NCBI GenBank assembly: GCA_024742995.1
Contig: JANSXK010000009.1
Location: 1 to 64,000, forward strand
DNA: 64,000 bases
Source: Gammaproteobacteria bacterium
GTDB lineage: Bacteria > Pseudomonadota > Gammaproteobacteria > Legionellales > Legionellaceae
Reading direction: 5' to 3'
Shown here: positions 7,396 to 18,853 of the stretch, one piece after another
How positions within the stretch are numbered: the first letter of the stretch is position 1
Layout: each line of letters begins with the position of its first letter
Notes under the pieces: generated by a model
What the model was told of the DNA's origin: nothing
Database searches by the model: none
Seen by the model: the letters and a program-made list of their open reading frames with translations, nothing else
Translations under genes and position numbers: made by a program

Positions 7396-8541
7396 ATGAT
7401 GGAACAACAGACTGAAATCCTAACATTAAAGGTAACCCGGCTTGAAGCGCTGCTAGCCGTTTTTGATAAGCAAGGTAGGGCGTGCACGGATGCGTACAGA
7501 ATTTGGGGGAATACTAACATAGATCGGTGCGTTTATATTAAGCATCTTTTTCCAAATGTGGGCGATGCTAATGTTATGGAGAAATATAATCTGCTGATGC
7601 AAAGCTTACCTGCTCATCAATTAGTTGCAGACTCCAAAATTTCTACGCTTTTAGGGCATTTGGCTCATTTGAGGGTAGGGGGGCGATTGTCTCCAGAGAG
7701 TTTGAGCGCTCTCAAGGATTTTATCCAAGCACAGATACAAGTGTTTCGCCCAGAACATCAACCGTCTAAACAGCTGCTTGAGCGTAGACAGTCTGATGCG
7801 GGTACATTATACCCGATAGAGACACCGAGACATTATAAGTCAGGGACCTGTTTTAATGTGCGGGCACTTTTTGAAATAGCTTCGACTGATGATGATTCGG
7901 AAGAAGACGCAAATTTTTGGGGGATTGCTTGCAATATGGAGTCTCAGCTACTGCAGCCGGAATTTGGAGATGAGCCGGAAGGTGATGATCCAGCCGTAGT
8001 TGCTAGCGATTGGAGTGATCAGCAATTGCCTGGAGATGATTCGAAAAATAGGGGTAATGTTGCACCGTCCACGCCAGGTAAAGAATGGCGGTTTCTGGAA
8101 TTGGGTACGTTGGGAGAACATAATCCGGAGCAAAAGGTTGGTTCACCGGGTTCAACTTTGGCTGGCTCAGAATGGTGTGGCCCTGTTGATAAAACACCAA
8201 AAAAGGTTGATAAAACACCACGCCCAGCTCATTCTGATGCCAAACCCCAACCACAAAAGACAAGCGTGGCGACTGCTTTGGCTTGGTTGTTGGCGGGTGG
8301 TGTGATGACGGTTAGTGGGATGGGGATGCTGAAGTTTAATGCGGAATTGTCGCTGTTGGTGGGTGTGCAGGTACCGCCTGCATTATTGCTGGGGATGGCG
8401 CTGCTGGGTGTTGTGGTGGCGAGTGTGGGGATTTATCACTTATCAACACATTGCTGTACGATGTTTTCTAAGCGGTCGGAAAATAGAGGCGCTGATTTAG
8501 AGCATGGGGTTGAGTTGCAAGGTGGTGTGCTCAGGAGTTAA
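7396..8541 (+). CDS. Unknown protein with a double C-terminal membrane hairpin
   Basis: 381 aa, family not recognised. Residues about 1-130 are predicted helical and soluble. Residues 150-285 are acidic and low in hydrophobics (TDDDSEEDANFWG, GDDPAVVASDWSD) with a small duplication (VDKTPKKVDKTPRP). Residues about 292-360 carry two hydrophobic segments, ALAWLLAGGVMTVSGMG and LLLGMALLGVVVASVGIYHL, with a short polar turn between. The tail is short and charged. A soluble N-terminal domain with a two-helix membrane hairpin near the C-terminus is a common layout of bacterial effectors that insert into host vacuole membranes; function here is inference. ATG follows a weak AGG. Confidence 0.75.
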   Translation: MMEQQTEILTLKVTRLEALLAVFDKQGRACTDAYRIWGNTNIDRCVYIKHLFPNVGDANVMEKYNLLMQSLPAHQLVADSKISTLLGHLAHLRVGGRLSPESLSALKDFIQAQIQVFRPEHQPSKQLLERRQSDAGTLYPIETPRHYKSGTCFNVRALFEIASTDDDSEEDANFWGIACNMESQLLQPEFGDEPEGDDPAVVASDWSDQQLPGDDSKNRGNVAPSTPGKEWRFLELGTLGEHNPEQKVGSPGSTLAGSEWCGPVDKTPKKVDKTPRPAHSDAKPQPQKTSVATALAWLLAGGVMTVSGMGMLKFNAELSLLVGVQVPPALLLGMALLGVVVASVGIYHLSTHCCTMFSKRSENRGADLEHGVELQGGVLRS

Positions 8542-8564
8542 GTTGGATTGAAGGGGATGTTTAT

Positions 8565-8643
8565 GTGGCCCCTCATCCGCCCTGCGGGCACCTTCTCCCC
8601 TGGGGGGAGAAGGGAAGGTTGTGGCCCCTTATCCGTCCTGCGG
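8565..8643. repeat. Paired direct repeats flanking a strong hairpin
   Basis: GTGGCCCCTCATCCGCCCTGCGG (8565-8587, 20-mer core plus three bases) recurs at 8621-8643 with two changes. Between them CCTTCTCCCC (8591-8600) pairs with GGGGAGAAGG (8604-8613) around TGG. This is the widespread 'CCTCATCCGCCCTGCGGGCACCTTCTCCCC' intergenic element. It sits between convergent genes and the hairpin may help stop transcription, although T-runs are lacking. Confidence 0.8.
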
Positions 8644-8668
8644 AAGAAGAGACATTAGTGTGGGATCA

Positions 8669-9040
8669 TTACAAATTAGATTCTGTGATTTTTACGCCAT
8701 CTCTAGAGACTTCCCAAATCACTTCTTCGTTTTTTGAGACGACCAGCACTTTGCTGTTGGAAACGCAGGTCCAGTTCATAACGCCGCAGCTATGGTATTG
8801 CAGTAAATAAGCGCCGTATAATAACTCCGCTGTATCATTACTGACATTAATGGTGGTTGTGCCTGGATAGATGTAGCCTTTGTGGGACCCCCCAAGAGGA
8901 TCAATCAGCTCGTAAGCCAAACCTTGATCTTGAAAGTCATTCACAATGACGTGTCGTGTGACCAAAGGTGCTGCCGTAGCAGATCCAACGGTACAGCAGA
9001 GGGACAGGAACAACGTTGCGTGGAGAAGTTTTGTTTTCAT
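8669..9040 (-). CDS. Small secreted protein of unknown function
   Basis: About 123 aa from ATG 9040 (MKTKLLHATLFLSLCC...), which begins a clear Sec signal peptide with likely cleavage after ATA or TAA near residue 24. The mature part of about 100 residues looks beta-rich, with GYIYPGTTTINV, a Cys pair (SCGVMNWTC) that could form a disulfide in the periplasm, and KVLVVSKNEEVIWEV. The longer frame to GTG 9055 only adds residues before the signal peptide. It lies 17 bases after trxB on the same strand, which may be coincidence or point to thiol chemistry. No family recognised. Confidence 0.7.
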   Translation of the reverse strand: MKTKLLHATLFLSLCCTVGSATAAPLVTRHVIVNDFQDQGLAYELIDPLGGSHKGYIYPGTTTINVSNDTAELLYGAYLLQYHSCGVMNWTCVSNSKVLVVSKNEEVIWEVSRDGVKITESNL

Positions 9041-9057
9041 TTTTATAGTTCTCACTG

Positions 9058-10053
<996 letters not shown>

Positions 10054-10079
10054 TTAAAAACCGTTCCTTTAGAATACTC

Positions 10080-12467
10080 ATGATGAAACAAAATCGATCA
10101 CGAGAATCCAGACTTCCTGCTAGCCCATCTTCCCAACGGCTTATCAAGCATATGATTGAAGGGGGGTTTATCCTTGTGCTTTCACTCGCTGTGTTTGTTT
10201 TATTTTCTTTGTTGACCTATCAAGTCGGCGATATTGTGGGTAATGGCGCGTCTGCTGCGGTGATGAATGCTGGTGGCCAAGTCGGCGCATGGATTGCGAC
10301 AACGTTTTATAGTCTTTTTGGTTATTTTTCTTATTTTATCCCCGTGTTTATTTTTTATTTTGCAGGAAGTTTATTATTAGAGCATCGAGCCTTTCGTGAA
10401 ATTCATCAAGCGACAATGTGGTTACGAGGTGTCGGACTCATTTTATTTGTGTTGGGTGGCTGTGGTTTGGTGAGTGTGCAAATCAGTCCTCATCCTGAAT
10501 TAGGTGTTCGTTTTGCGGGCGGCATCATTGGTCAAATCTTAGCGTTTTATTTGATCAAAGCACTGAATATTCAAGGCGCAATATTGACATTGGGTGCATT
10601 GCTTATGGTCGGGCTTTCCTGGGTGACTGGCTTGTCTTGGCTGGCAACGATCGAATGGTTGGGGCGTTCAACCCTGTGGGCAGCGAAGCGAGGGGTCGCA
10701 TACTGTGTGGCAGGATATGAATGGGCCAGCACGACCATTGAGACAATGATCGCGGCAAAAAAAGCTCGGCAGATTGAACAAGAACTCAGTGCCAAGCCGT
10801 TGTTACAGAGCAAAAAAGCAGTACGAAAATCTCTGAAACCACAATTATCGACTGTCCTATCAGCGCTTGCGCCCGGTGATGCGGCATTTGAGCAAACGGC
10901 TTTGGCGGTTGATGCAACACCGCCTATTAAAGCCAAACCCACGGTGCAGCCTGTCGACAGTGACGTTGAGGCACTGTTGCCGCCATTGGATTTATTAGTA
11001 TCAGGAGATATCGCTGCTTTGACATCAGGTTACACCAGCGAAGCGCTGTCTACATTATCGCGTGATGTTGAACAACATCTACTGGACTTTGGAATCCAAG
11101 TCGAAGTAGTTGCCGTGCATCCTGGTCCAGTCATTACGCGCTTTGAATTGCAATTGGCTGCGGGTGTCAAAGTCAGTCGTTTGTCAGCTTTGGCGAAAGA
11201 TCTGGCGCGATCTTTGTCAGTGACTTCTGTGCGGATTGTCGAAATTATTCCTGGAAAAACGGTGGTTGGTATCGAATTACCTAATCCGAAACGCAATATG
11301 GTGCGTTTGGCGGATGTTTTGTCAGCAGAGGTGTATCAACATGCCAATTCTCTCTTAAGTTTGGCATTGGGTGTGGATATAGCTGGCCATCCTATGGTGG
11401 TTGATTTGGCAAAAATGCCTCATTTGTTGGTGGCAGGGACAACCGGATCTGGAAAATCTGTGGGCATCAATGCCATGATTTTGAGTTTGTTATACAAAGC
11501 TACGCCAGAGCAAGTGCGTTTGATTATGGTTGATCCTAAAATGCTAGAATTATCCGTTTATGATGGTATTCCGCATTTATTGACCCCAGTTGTGACAGAT
11601 ATGAAAGAAGCTTCTAGTGCATTGCGTTGGTGTGTGGGTGAGATGGAACGACGGTATCGTTTGATGGCTGCTGTGGGTGTGCGTAATCTTGCAGGGTTTA
11701 ATACCAAAGTGACAGAGGCGAATACGCATGGGGATGGCATTTTAGATCCTTTGTGGAAAATCACGGACTCTATTGATGCAGAAGCGCCAAAACTGCAACC
11801 CTTACCATATATTGTCGTTATCATTGATGAATTGGCTGATATGATGATGGTGGTCGGTAAGAAAGTGGAGCAATTGATTGCCCGTATTGCGCAAAAAGCA
11901 CGAGCAGCAGGGATTCATTTGATTTTAGCGACCCAGCGTCCTTCGGTTGATGTTCTTACTGGATTGATCAAATCCAATATTCCAACGCGGATATCGTTTC
12001 AAGTGTCTTCTAAAATTGATTCGCGTACCATTTTGGATCAACAAGGTGCGGAACAATTATTGGGTCATGGTGATATGTTGTTTTTAGCGCCAGGTACAGG
12101 AACACCTTTGCGTGTACATGGCGCCTTTGTGGATGATCAGGAAGTGCATCGAGTGGCAGATGATTGGCGGGCACGTGGTACGCCTGATTACATTGATGCT
12201 ATCACTGAGACCCAAGGCGATTTTGCAGACGGGGATTTTGGTGAAGAACGTCAAGCGACCGAAGAAGCGGATGCATTGTATGATGAGGCAGTGGCTTTCG
12301 TCATGCAAACCAGAAAAGCGAGTATTTCGTCAGTACAACGACGTTTTAAAATTGGATATAATCGTGCTGCGCGTTTGGTCGAAGAGATGGAGCGCTGTGG
12401 TTTGGTGGGTCCTATGGAGGGTGGGTTTCGTGATGTGCTTGTTAATGCAGGTGCTGGGGATGAATAA
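10080..12467 (+). CDS. ftsK: DNA translocase FtsK
   Basis: FtsK anchors at the division septum and pumps DNA to finish chromosome segregation. The 795-aa protein has an N-terminal membrane domain (about four or five hydrophobic segments, residues 28-200), a short linker, and a RecA-like motor: Walker [12 protein letters not shown] and Walker [14 protein letters not shown]. The C-terminal winged-helix gamma domain that reads KOPS sequences is present ([21 protein letters not shown]). The linker is much shorter than in E. coli, as in other Legionellales. Its stop overlaps the lolA start by 8 bases. Confidence 0.96.
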   Translation: MMKQNRSRESRLPASPSSQRLIKHMIEGGFILVLSLAVFVLFSLLTYQVGDIVGNGASAAVMNAGGQVGAWIATTFYSLFGYFSYFIPVFIFYFAGSLLLEHRAFREIHQATMWLRGVGLILFVLGGCGLVSVQISPHPELGVRFAGGIIGQILAFYLIKALNIQGAILTLGALLMVGLSWVTGLSWLATIEWLGRSTLWAAKRGVAYCVAGYEWASTTIETMIAAKKARQIEQELSAKPLLQSKKAVRKSLKPQLSTVLSALAPGDAAFEQTALAVDATPPIKAKPTVQPVDSDVEALLPPLDLLVSGDIAALTSGYTSEALSTLSRDVEQHLLDFGIQVEVVAVHPGPVITRFELQLAAGVKVSRLSALAKDLARSLSVTSVRIVEIIPGKTVVGIELPNPKRNMVRLADVLSAEVYQHANSLLSLALGVDIAGHPMVVDLAKMPHLLVAGTTGSGKSVGINAMILSLLYKATPEQVRLIMVDPKMLELSVYDGIPHLLTPVVTDMKEASSALRWCVGEMERRYRLMAAVGVRNLAGFNTKVTEANTHGDGILDPLWKITDSIDAEAPKLQPLPYIVVIIDELADMMMVVGKKVEQLIARIAQKARAAGIHLILATQRPSVDVLTGLIKSNIPTRISFQVSSKIDSRTILDQQGAEQLLGHGDMLFLAPGTGTPLRVHGAFVDDQEVHRVADDWRARGTPDYIDAITETQGDFADGDFGEERQATEEADALYDEAVAFVMQTRKASISSVQRRFKIGYNRAARLVEEMERCGLVGPMEGGFRDVLVNAGAGDE

Positions 12468-13071
12468 ATATTGCTTGGCCATGCTGCTCAGTATGATTGT
12501 CACAACTGTTATTGCGGGAACGCCTGAAGATTTGGTGCAGAAAAAATTATCAGCAATTCATACGATGCAAGCGGCCTTTGCGCAAACAATTCGTGCCAAA
12601 CACCGTGTGGTATCTAAGAGTTCTGGATCGATGGCGCTAGCACGCCCCAATCGTTTTCGTTGGCAAACCAAAAAGCCGATGGCTCAGATTGTGGTGGCAG
12701 ATGGCGCGAAGGTTTGGATTTATGATGTGGCATTAGAACAGGTCACGGTCAGCAAACAAACCCAACATTTAGGGGTGGCTGGTGCTTTGTTTTTGAGTCA
12801 GGACAATGATGCAGTGGCGCGAGATTTTAATGTGGTTGCGCACCATCAAGCTGCGGTTGAAACCTTTGATTTGCATGCCAAATCTAGCAAGGCTAATTTT
12901 GAACAGGTTCGTTTGGTCTTCAAAAAAGAGTTGTTAACAAGCATTGAACTAGACGATCAATTGGGCCAGCATACGACGGTGATCTTTTCCCAAATTCAAA
13001 TGAATCAACCCGAGTCAGCAAAAGTGTTTCAATTTAAAATACCTGCCGGTGTTGATGTGGTGCAGCAGTGA
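12460..13071 (+). CDS. lolA: Outer-membrane lipoprotein carrier LolA
   Basis: LolA ferries lipoproteins across the periplasm from LolCDE to LolB. 203 aa from ATG 12460, beginning with a signal peptide ([20 protein letters not shown]). The family pattern follows: [43 protein letters not shown]. The open frame continues far upstream inside ftsK, but that part is an out-of-frame shadow; ATG 12460 follows a GGGG stretch and overlaps the ftsK stop by 8 bases. The 3' end touches the next gene (GTGATGATG), so ftsK-lolA-yhdP form one transcript. Confidence 0.94.
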   Translation: MNKYCLAMLLSMIVTTVIAGTPEDLVQKKLSAIHTMQAAFAQTIRAKHRVVSKSSGSMALARPNRFRWQTKKPMAQIVVADGAKVWIYDVALEQVTVSKQTQHLGVAGALFLSQDNDAVARDFNVVAHHQAAVETFDLHAKSSKANFEQVRLVFKKELLTSIELDDQLGQHTTVIFSQIQMNQPESAKVFQFKIPAGVDVVQQ

Positions 13072-16000
13072 TGATGGATAAATTCTTGCGACGTTTTCCA
13101 CCTTTGGTACAGCAAGGCCTGCGGCATGCTTGGATGCTTTTGACCGTATTTTTGGTAACCTTGGCTATCATTTTCACGTTATTTCGAGCGCTCACACCGT
13201 GGGTGAAACAGTATCGCAAACCCATCCAAGAACATATCTCTGTTTTATTAGGGCAACAAGTTCATATTCAAGATATTGATACCTCGTGGTATTGGTTCAC
13301 ACCGGTGCTGCGGATGCATAAGGTGGCGTTGGTTGATGCTTCGCAGCAACCGTTACGTATGGATGAAGTAATGGTGGGCATTAATTTGCTGAGTTCGCTG
13401 GTGCATTGGAAAATCAAACCAGGCTTGGTGTATGTGGAGGATGCACATTTTAATATTCAACAGCATGCGGATACTTGGAAGGTCAATGGTTTACAAGCAG
13501 CCCCTGTTGGCCAAGATGCTACCATGACGCGTTTCAAAGCTTTGGCTTTTATAGAAACATTATTATCGCAAGACAAATTGATCATCCGGCATGTGTCGAT
13601 GGATATTCATTTAGCGGATGGGACAAAAATTCCTATTCAGAGTTTGAACGTCAAAGCTGATCAGTCTGTTGGACAATACCATTTGTACGCCAAAGCAATT
13701 TTGGCGCAGCGTCCCAAAACCATGGCAACAGTGATTGCAGATTTGAATTTAGATTTCTCCGACCTCATGCATTCATCCGGACAATTGTATGTGTCGCTAG
13801 CTGATTTGAGCGTGCAACAGTGGCAAGCCTTTATGCCAGAAACTCAGGTGAAACTCAGCAAAGGAAATGCCAATCTAGATGTGTGGCTTGATGTAAAAAA
13901 TGGTCATATCACGCGCGGGCAATCTGTCGTAGAGCTTACCGATGCCACGTTGGTAGAGCCCAGCCGTGCCAAGCCTAGAAAAGTATCTTCCTTGACAGCA
14001 AATACGGCTTGGCAGAAAGAAGCAGAAGGTTGGAAACTGACGGCTGATCAGGTGTTATTCGAATTGGATGGGGTAGAATGGCCTGATAATCAGTTGATGT
14101 TGGTTTACCATGAGCCAGTAGAAAATTATCGCCTGTATGTCAAAACCCTACCTTTGGCACAATTATTGCAAACAGACATTGCTTGGCCGAAGGCTGCCAA
14201 GTCATTATTGGATTTAAACCCCAATGGTGAATTTCATGATGCACAGTTGGCTTGGCAAGACGGCGAGCTGCATGATGCGTTGACCCGATTTTCGGATATG
14301 GAATGGCAAGCAAAAGATAGTATTCCTGGCTTGACTGGATTAACGGGGGCATTGTATTGGCAACCGTCTGAAGGACGTTTGGAAGTCGATGGTGAGCACA
14401 CCGTGTTGTCGTTGCAACCGCCGCTAGCACCGTTGACATTTGATACGTTCAATGTCGCTTTAGAATGGAAAGATTTGAGTCAAGGGCTACGTGTCAGTTT
14501 AGATCGTCTGGTCGTTAGTCATCCAAACTTAGTGATGAGTGCAACTGGCGCGATAGATGATCCTACTGGTCCAGCAGCAAATGTACGGTTGCAAATGGAT
14601 TTTGCTGCGAAAGCGGCACAACATTGGTTGCCTTATATTCCTGGAAAAGGATTGAAGCCGAAATTAGATGCGTGGCTCAAACAGGATATCCCTAGGATCG
14701 ATCATGCGACTGGTCATATGGTGATTTCTGGGCCTTGGGCTGACTTTCCATTTGATAATCAAAATGGTGAGTTTTCTATTCATTCGCATGTGAGTGGCGT
14801 CGATCTTTTGATTAACAAAAAATGGCCGATAAATCGCGACATTGATGCTGATATTGATGTGGACAAGCGCACTTTATCGGTTGAAATTGATCAAGCCAAG
14901 ATTTTGGATGTTCCAGTCAAACATGTGAATTTGGTGGTGCCAAATATTGGTTCAGGCAAAGAGGTATTGCTATTACATGGCGCTGTTAATGCGCCGGGAC
15001 CACAGGTCAAAGAATATGTGTTTCATAGTCCATTACGCCAACGTTTGACACGTTGGAAAGGTTTGGATATCAAGCGTACCTTAGGACTAGAGCTCAATCT
15101 TGAAGTCCCTTTATATCCCGAATCCGATCATGTGTATGCCAAAGGGGCATTGAATTTTAAAAACAATCCTGTATCGGTGCAAATGGTTGATAATCCTGCA
15201 TCATTTGAAGCAGTGACAGGACAATTACAATTTAATGAATTTGGACTGACTGCGGGTGGTTTGGATGGGTTATTGGAAGGGCGTCCATTTGTGATGCGAG
15301 TCCAACCTTTGGCGGGACCTAAGGCAGGTACAGAATTGCGTTTTGAAGGGGAGGCGACGGTCGATTATTTGAAAGAATTAGCCCATCATCCTGCTTTATC
15401 TTTGATGCGAGGACAAATGATTTTGACTGGTTTGTGGACTGTCTATCCTTCTGAACCTGATATGGATAAATTGTATATCAATAGTTCTCTGGTTGGTATG
15501 GCGGTCGATTTACCCAAGCCATTTGGCAAAACAGTTTCAGAAATAACGCCACTGACAGTGAATATTGCCTTCCATCCACAACACCGCATGACCTTAAATT
15601 TGGATTATGCAGCGCGCTTGAATGGGAATATTGAGATGAAAGAACTAGCCAATCACAGCTGGGACACCAGCGGTGATGTCCATCTGGGACCGGGCGCTGC
15701 GAGTACTGGGAAGACAGATGGCCTACAGATCACAGGATCATTGGCGTCTGTGGATGTGGAAGAGTGGAAAAAAGTATGGTCACGGTGGCCTCAAAGCAAT
15801 GATACAGTGTCGATTATGGACAGTTTACGCATGGTTGATTTATCGATTGCTAAGCTCAAAGTTTTGGGAGAGACTTACCCAGAGTTGCGGATTAAGGCGC
15901 ATCAAAGCACGCCTAAAGAATGGTCATTTCATCTTGATCAAAAAAATGTTGCTGGAGATTTTAGATATCGGACGAAGAAACATAGTCTTTCTGGGCACAT

Positions 16001-16913
16001 CACCCATTTGGATATTAATCCTGCGTCTACCACATCTTCATCACACACCAAGTGGAAACCTGAGATTGAGTCTATTCCGAACCTTGATTTTTCGATTGAT
16101 CAATTGAACTATCATGGCGTAGATGTGGGTAAAGTGGATGTGAGTTCGGTAACGACCCCCGGACATTGGATTTTGCGCGGTGGTACGATACAAACACCGG
16201 AATATCAGTTACACCTAGAGGGCGATTGGTCGCAATACAAACAAGAGAAACCACAATCTAGTCTTCAAGCCCAATTGCAACTTAAGAATTTGTCGAAAGC
16301 GTTGGAACGCTGGCATATTACACCAGCTGTGGCGGCACATTCGGCTAAAATGACCTTTTCTGGAACTTGGCCAGCGGCGTTTCCTCAATTTAAACTGAAA
16401 AAATTAATTGGTCAGATGGAAGTGACCGTTCGTGATGGTCGTGTCAGTCATCTGGATCGCGAAACCGAAGAAAAATTGGCTTTGGGGAAAGTACTGAGTA
16501 TTTTGAGCTTACAAACCATTCCAAGACGTTTGAAATTGGATTTCAGTGATTTGGCTTACCAGGGGTATAGTTTTGATATATTCAAGGGATCATTTCAAAT
16601 TCATAAAGGCGTGATGAGCACCAAGGATAGTTATATAGATGGTCCAGTTGCTTACGGTCGCATCAATGGCGATTTGGATTTGGTGCATCAATTGTATGAT
16701 TTGGATTTGCGTATCACACCATATATTACGGCAAGTTTACCAGTGGTGGCGACTATTGCAGGCGGACCAGTGGCTGGTTTGGCGACATGGGCAGTGTCGA
16801 GTTTGGTGTCTAAAGGGATGCAGAAAGTCAGTGGTTATTCTTACAAAATATCAGGTCCTTGGATGAACCCTGTGGTGCAGCAAGTCAGTATTGATCACAG
16901 TAAAAGTTCTTAG
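13071..16913 (+). CDS. yhdP: AsmA-like phospholipid transport protein YhdP
   Basis: 1280 aa, matching E. coli YhdP in length and layout: one N-terminal inner-membrane helix (HAWMLLTVFLVTLAIIFTLF), a very long beta-rich periplasmic region of the DUF3971/AsmA-like class, and a C-terminal portion with a hydrophobic run (ASLPVVATIAGGPVAGLATW). YhdP belongs to the bridge-like proteins (with TamB and YdbH) that move phospholipids to the outer membrane. GTG 13068, ATG 13071 and ATG 13074 are all possible starts; none has a strong ribosome site, so coupling to lolA is likely. Confidence 0.93.
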   Translation: MMDKFLRRFPPLVQQGLRHAWMLLTVFLVTLAIIFTLFRALTPWVKQYRKPIQEHISVLLGQQVHIQDIDTSWYWFTPVLRMHKVALVDASQQPLRMDEVMVGINLLSSLVHWKIKPGLVYVEDAHFNIQQHADTWKVNGLQAAPVGQDATMTRFKALAFIETLLSQDKLIIRHVSMDIHLADGTKIPIQSLNVKADQSVGQYHLYAKAILAQRPKTMATVIADLNLDFSDLMHSSGQLYVSLADLSVQQWQAFMPETQVKLSKGNANLDVWLDVKNGHITRGQSVVELTDATLVEPSRAKPRKVSSLTANTAWQKEAEGWKLTADQVLFELDGVEWPDNQLMLVYHEPVENYRLYVKTLPLAQLLQTDIAWPKAAKSLLDLNPNGEFHDAQLAWQDGELHDALTRFSDMEWQAKDSIPGLTGLTGALYWQPSEGRLEVDGEHTVLSLQPPLAPLTFDTFNVALEWKDLSQGLRVSLDRLVVSHPNLVMSATGAIDDPTGPAANVRLQMDFAAKAAQHWLPYIPGKGLKPKLDAWLKQDIPRIDHATGHMVISGPWADFPFDNQNGEFSIHSHVSGVDLLINKKWPINRDIDADIDVDKRTLSVEIDQAKILDVPVKHVNLVVPNIGSGKEVLLLHGAVNAPGPQVKEYVFHSPLRQRLTRWKGLDIKRTLGLELNLEVPLYPESDHVYAKGALNFKNNPVSVQMVDNPASFEAVTGQLQFNEFGLTAGGLDGLLEGRPFVMRVQPLAGPKAGTELRFEGEATVDYLKELAHHPALSLMRGQMILTGLWTVYPSEPDMDKLYINSSLVGMAVDLPKPFGKTVSEITPLTVNIAFHPQHRMTLNLDYAARLNGNIEMKELANHSWDTSGDVHLGPGAASTGKTDGLQITGSLASVDVEEWKKVWSRWPQSNDTVSIMDSLRMVDLSIAKLKVLGETYPELRIKAHQSTPKEWSFHLDQKNVAGDFRYRTKKHSLSGHITHLDINPASTTSSSHTKWKPEIESIPNLDFSIDQLNYHGVDVGKVDVSSVTTPGHWILRGGTIQTPEYQLHLEGDWSQYKQEKPQSSLQAQLQLKNLSKALERWHITPAVAAHSAKMTFSGTWPAAFPQFKLKKLIGQMEVTVRDGRVSHLDRETEEKLALGKVLSILSLQTIPRRLKLDFSDLAYQGYSFDIFKGSFQIHKGVMSTKDSYIDGPVAYGRINGDLDLVHQLYDLDLRITPYITASLPVVATIAGGPVAGLATWAVSSLVSKGMQKVSGYSYKISGPWMNPVVQQVSIDHSKSS

Positions 16914-16941
16914 TAGCAACTATTTTTCAGGAGTGCAGTGA

Positions 16942-18303
16942 ATGCGGGTACATATTTTAGGGGTGAGTGGCACTTTTATGGCAGCATTGGCTTTTCTAGC
17001 ACGTGATGCGGGGTTTGACGTCACAGGGAGTGATGAACACTGTTATCCGCCTATGTCTGATCTGTTGAGTGAAAAAGGAATCCAGTGGACCGAAGGATAT
17101 GAAGATTGCAGTCATATGCTCAAGGCAGATGCGGTGATTGTCGGTAATGCGATGAAGCGTGGGATGACGGTGATTGAGACGTTATTAGATACAGACATTC
17201 CTTATTTCTCGGGTCCAGAATGGTTGGCACAGCATATTTTGCCTCGTTATCGGGTCATGGCGGTGTCGGGCACTCATGGCAAAACAACGACCACCTCCAT
17301 GTTGGCGCATATTTTATTTGAAGCAGGTTTAGAACCTGGGTTTTTAATCGGTGGTGTGGCGGCCAATTTTAATACCTCTGCGCGACTGGGGACAGGGGAA
17401 TGGTTTGTGATTGAAGCAGATGAGTATGATACTGCTTTTTTTGATAAGCGCCCTAAATTCATGCATTATCGTCCTGAAATCGCCATTTTAAACAATCTTG
17501 AATTTGATCATGCCGACATTTATGCCAATCTGGGCGAGATTCAAAAGCAATTTCATTATTTGCTGCGCACCATTGCGCCGAAAGGTTTGGTGATTGCACC
17601 GAAATCTGATCAAGCGTTGCAAGAGGTGATGGCGCGAGGCGTATATAGCCATTGTGAACACTTGAGTTTAGACGGTGATGCCACGTGGTGTGCAGAATTA
17701 CTTGATTCCAGTGGCCAAGCTTTTCGGGTATTGCATCATGGCAAACAAGTGGCAGAGATTCACTGGTCTTTGATAGGACAATTTAATATTGAAAATGCGC
17801 TAGCGGCGTTTGCAGCTAGTGCACGAGCAGGTGTGAAACCAGAGATTGCTGCCAAAGCGTTGGAATCATTTATTCCTGTAAAACGTCGCTTAGAAGTCAA
17901 ATCAAAGCGTCACGATATTTGTATTTATGATGATTTTGCGCATCATCCCACCGCGATTAACAAAACCATTCAAGCCTTAAAAGCCAGTGGACGTCATCAG
18001 CGTATTCTCGTGGTCTTAGAGTTTGCCTCACATACGATGCGCACGGGTGTGCATCAAAAGACCTTAGTACATGTGTTTGACGACGTAGACGCAGCGTATT
18101 TTCTAAAACCAGCCGAGTTTTCTCTAGAATCGCTGTCGCCACAATGGCAATTTTCCCATCAAATTTTAGAAACCACAGACGATATTGTGGAAGCAATTGG
18201 GCAAGATGCACGTGCTGGTGATGCTGTTCTAGTCATGTCAAACAGGGGGTTTGAGGGGATTCATCAGCGTTTAGCACAACGCTTGGATCAACGTTTTTCG
18301 TAG
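16942..18303 (+). CDS. mpl: UDP-N-acetylmuramate:L-Ala-gamma-D-Glu-meso-Dap ligase Mpl
   Basis: Mpl joins the recycled murein tripeptide to UDP-MurNAc in the cytosol, returning cell-wall fragments to synthesis. 453 aa of the Mur ligase family: GVSGTFMAALAFLARDAGFDVTGSD N-terminal dinucleotide-type fold, ATP-loop AVSGTHGKTTTTSML, central EADEYDTAFFDKRPKF, and YDDFAHHPTAI typical of Mpl/MurC. ATG follows AGGAG (16929-16933). It lies 28 bases after yhdP and is probably cotranscribed. Presence of Mpl implies active peptidoglycan recycling. Confidence 0.95.
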   Translation: MRVHILGVSGTFMAALAFLARDAGFDVTGSDEHCYPPMSDLLSEKGIQWTEGYEDCSHMLKADAVIVGNAMKRGMTVIETLLDTDIPYFSGPEWLAQHILPRYRVMAVSGTHGKTTTTSMLAHILFEAGLEPGFLIGGVAANFNTSARLGTGEWFVIEADEYDTAFFDKRPKFMHYRPEIAILNNLEFDHADIYANLGEIQKQFHYLLRTIAPKGLVIAPKSDQALQEVMARGVYSHCEHLSLDGDATWCAELLDSSGQAFRVLHHGKQVAEIHWSLIGQFNIENALAAFAASARAGVKPEIAAKALESFIPVKRRLEVKSKRHDICIYDDFAHHPTAINKTIQALKASGRHQRILVVLEFASHTMRTGVHQKTLVHVFDDVDAAYFLKPAEFSLESLSPQWQFSHQILETTDDIVEAIGQDARAGDAVLVMSNRGFEGIHQRLAQRLDQRFS

Positions 18304-18333
18304 GGGCATTTTTTTTGCAATTAATGGTTAAAA

Positions 18334-18364
18334 TTTACACAAAACCAATTTTATTGTCTATAAT
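18334..18364 (+). promoter_or_regulatory. Candidate sigma-70 promoter of the host-attachment gene
   Basis: TTTACA (18334-18339) and TATAAT (18359-18364) with a 19-base spacer; a frame one base later (TTACAC) gives 18. The perfect -10 and AT-rich context support a promoter 35 bases before the start codon of the next gene. Confidence 0.5.
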
Positions 18365-18398
18365 TTATACAATAAGCAGTAGAAATAGGGAGCCTATC

Positions 18399-18845
18399 AT
18401 GAAATGGATTATGTTAGCGAATTCGAATGATTGCCGTATTTATGAATACGATCATCGCCATAAGCACTTGGCATTGATTGACGAGATTGCGCACCCAGAA
18501 CATCGCTTAAAACTGAGTTCTTGGACGACTGATAGTCCTGGGAAGTATCGCAGTGGTAATAATCATGGTTCTTACGAGCCTGAAGTCAGTCCGCTTGAGG
18601 TGTCTGTGGATGACTTTGCCCGTGAAATGGCGCGGCGTTTGGACGAGGGCCGTAATAAGCATGCGTTTGAGGATGTGACCTTGGTGATGTCTTCAAAAAT
18701 GGAAGGTTTGTTGTTCAAGCATATGAATAAGCATACCAAGGCGTTGATTGAACGTATTGTGCAAAAGAATATGAACTTTATGTCTGAGCATGAATTGTCA
18801 GCTTATGTGGAAGAACTATTTACGAAATCTCGTCATTTGCACTGA
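18399..18845 (+). CDS. Host attachment family protein
   Basis: 148 aa, matching the 'host attachment protein' family first noted in Agrobacterium and Legionella-like genomes. The N-terminus KWIMLANSNDCRIYEYD, the mid region SWTTDSPGKYRSGNNHGSYEPE and the C-terminal LERIVQKN-like helix with MSEHELSAYVEELF are typical. The fold is related to release-factor/eRF1-like domains in the bacterial baeRF group, and the real function is unsettled despite the name. ATG 18399 follows AGGGA at good spacing; the longer frame to 18315 overlaps the promoter and lacks a ribosome site. Confidence 0.82.
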   Translation: MKWIMLANSNDCRIYEYDHRHKHLALIDEIAHPEHRLKLSSWTTDSPGKYRSGNNHGSYEPEVSPLEVSVDDFAREMARRLDEGRNKHAFEDVTLVMSSKMEGLLFKHMNKHTKALIERIVQKNMNFMSEHELSAYVEELFTKSRHLH

Positions 18846-18853
18846 TTTGGTAA

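Noticed and set aside
10571-10942. 123-residue minus-strand open frame in ftsK
   Set aside because: It is antisense to the FtsK membrane and linker region and has no family features.
12112-12459. Upstream extension of the lolA frame inside ftsK
   Set aside because: It is read in another frame of ftsK, and the LolA signal peptide starts at 12460.
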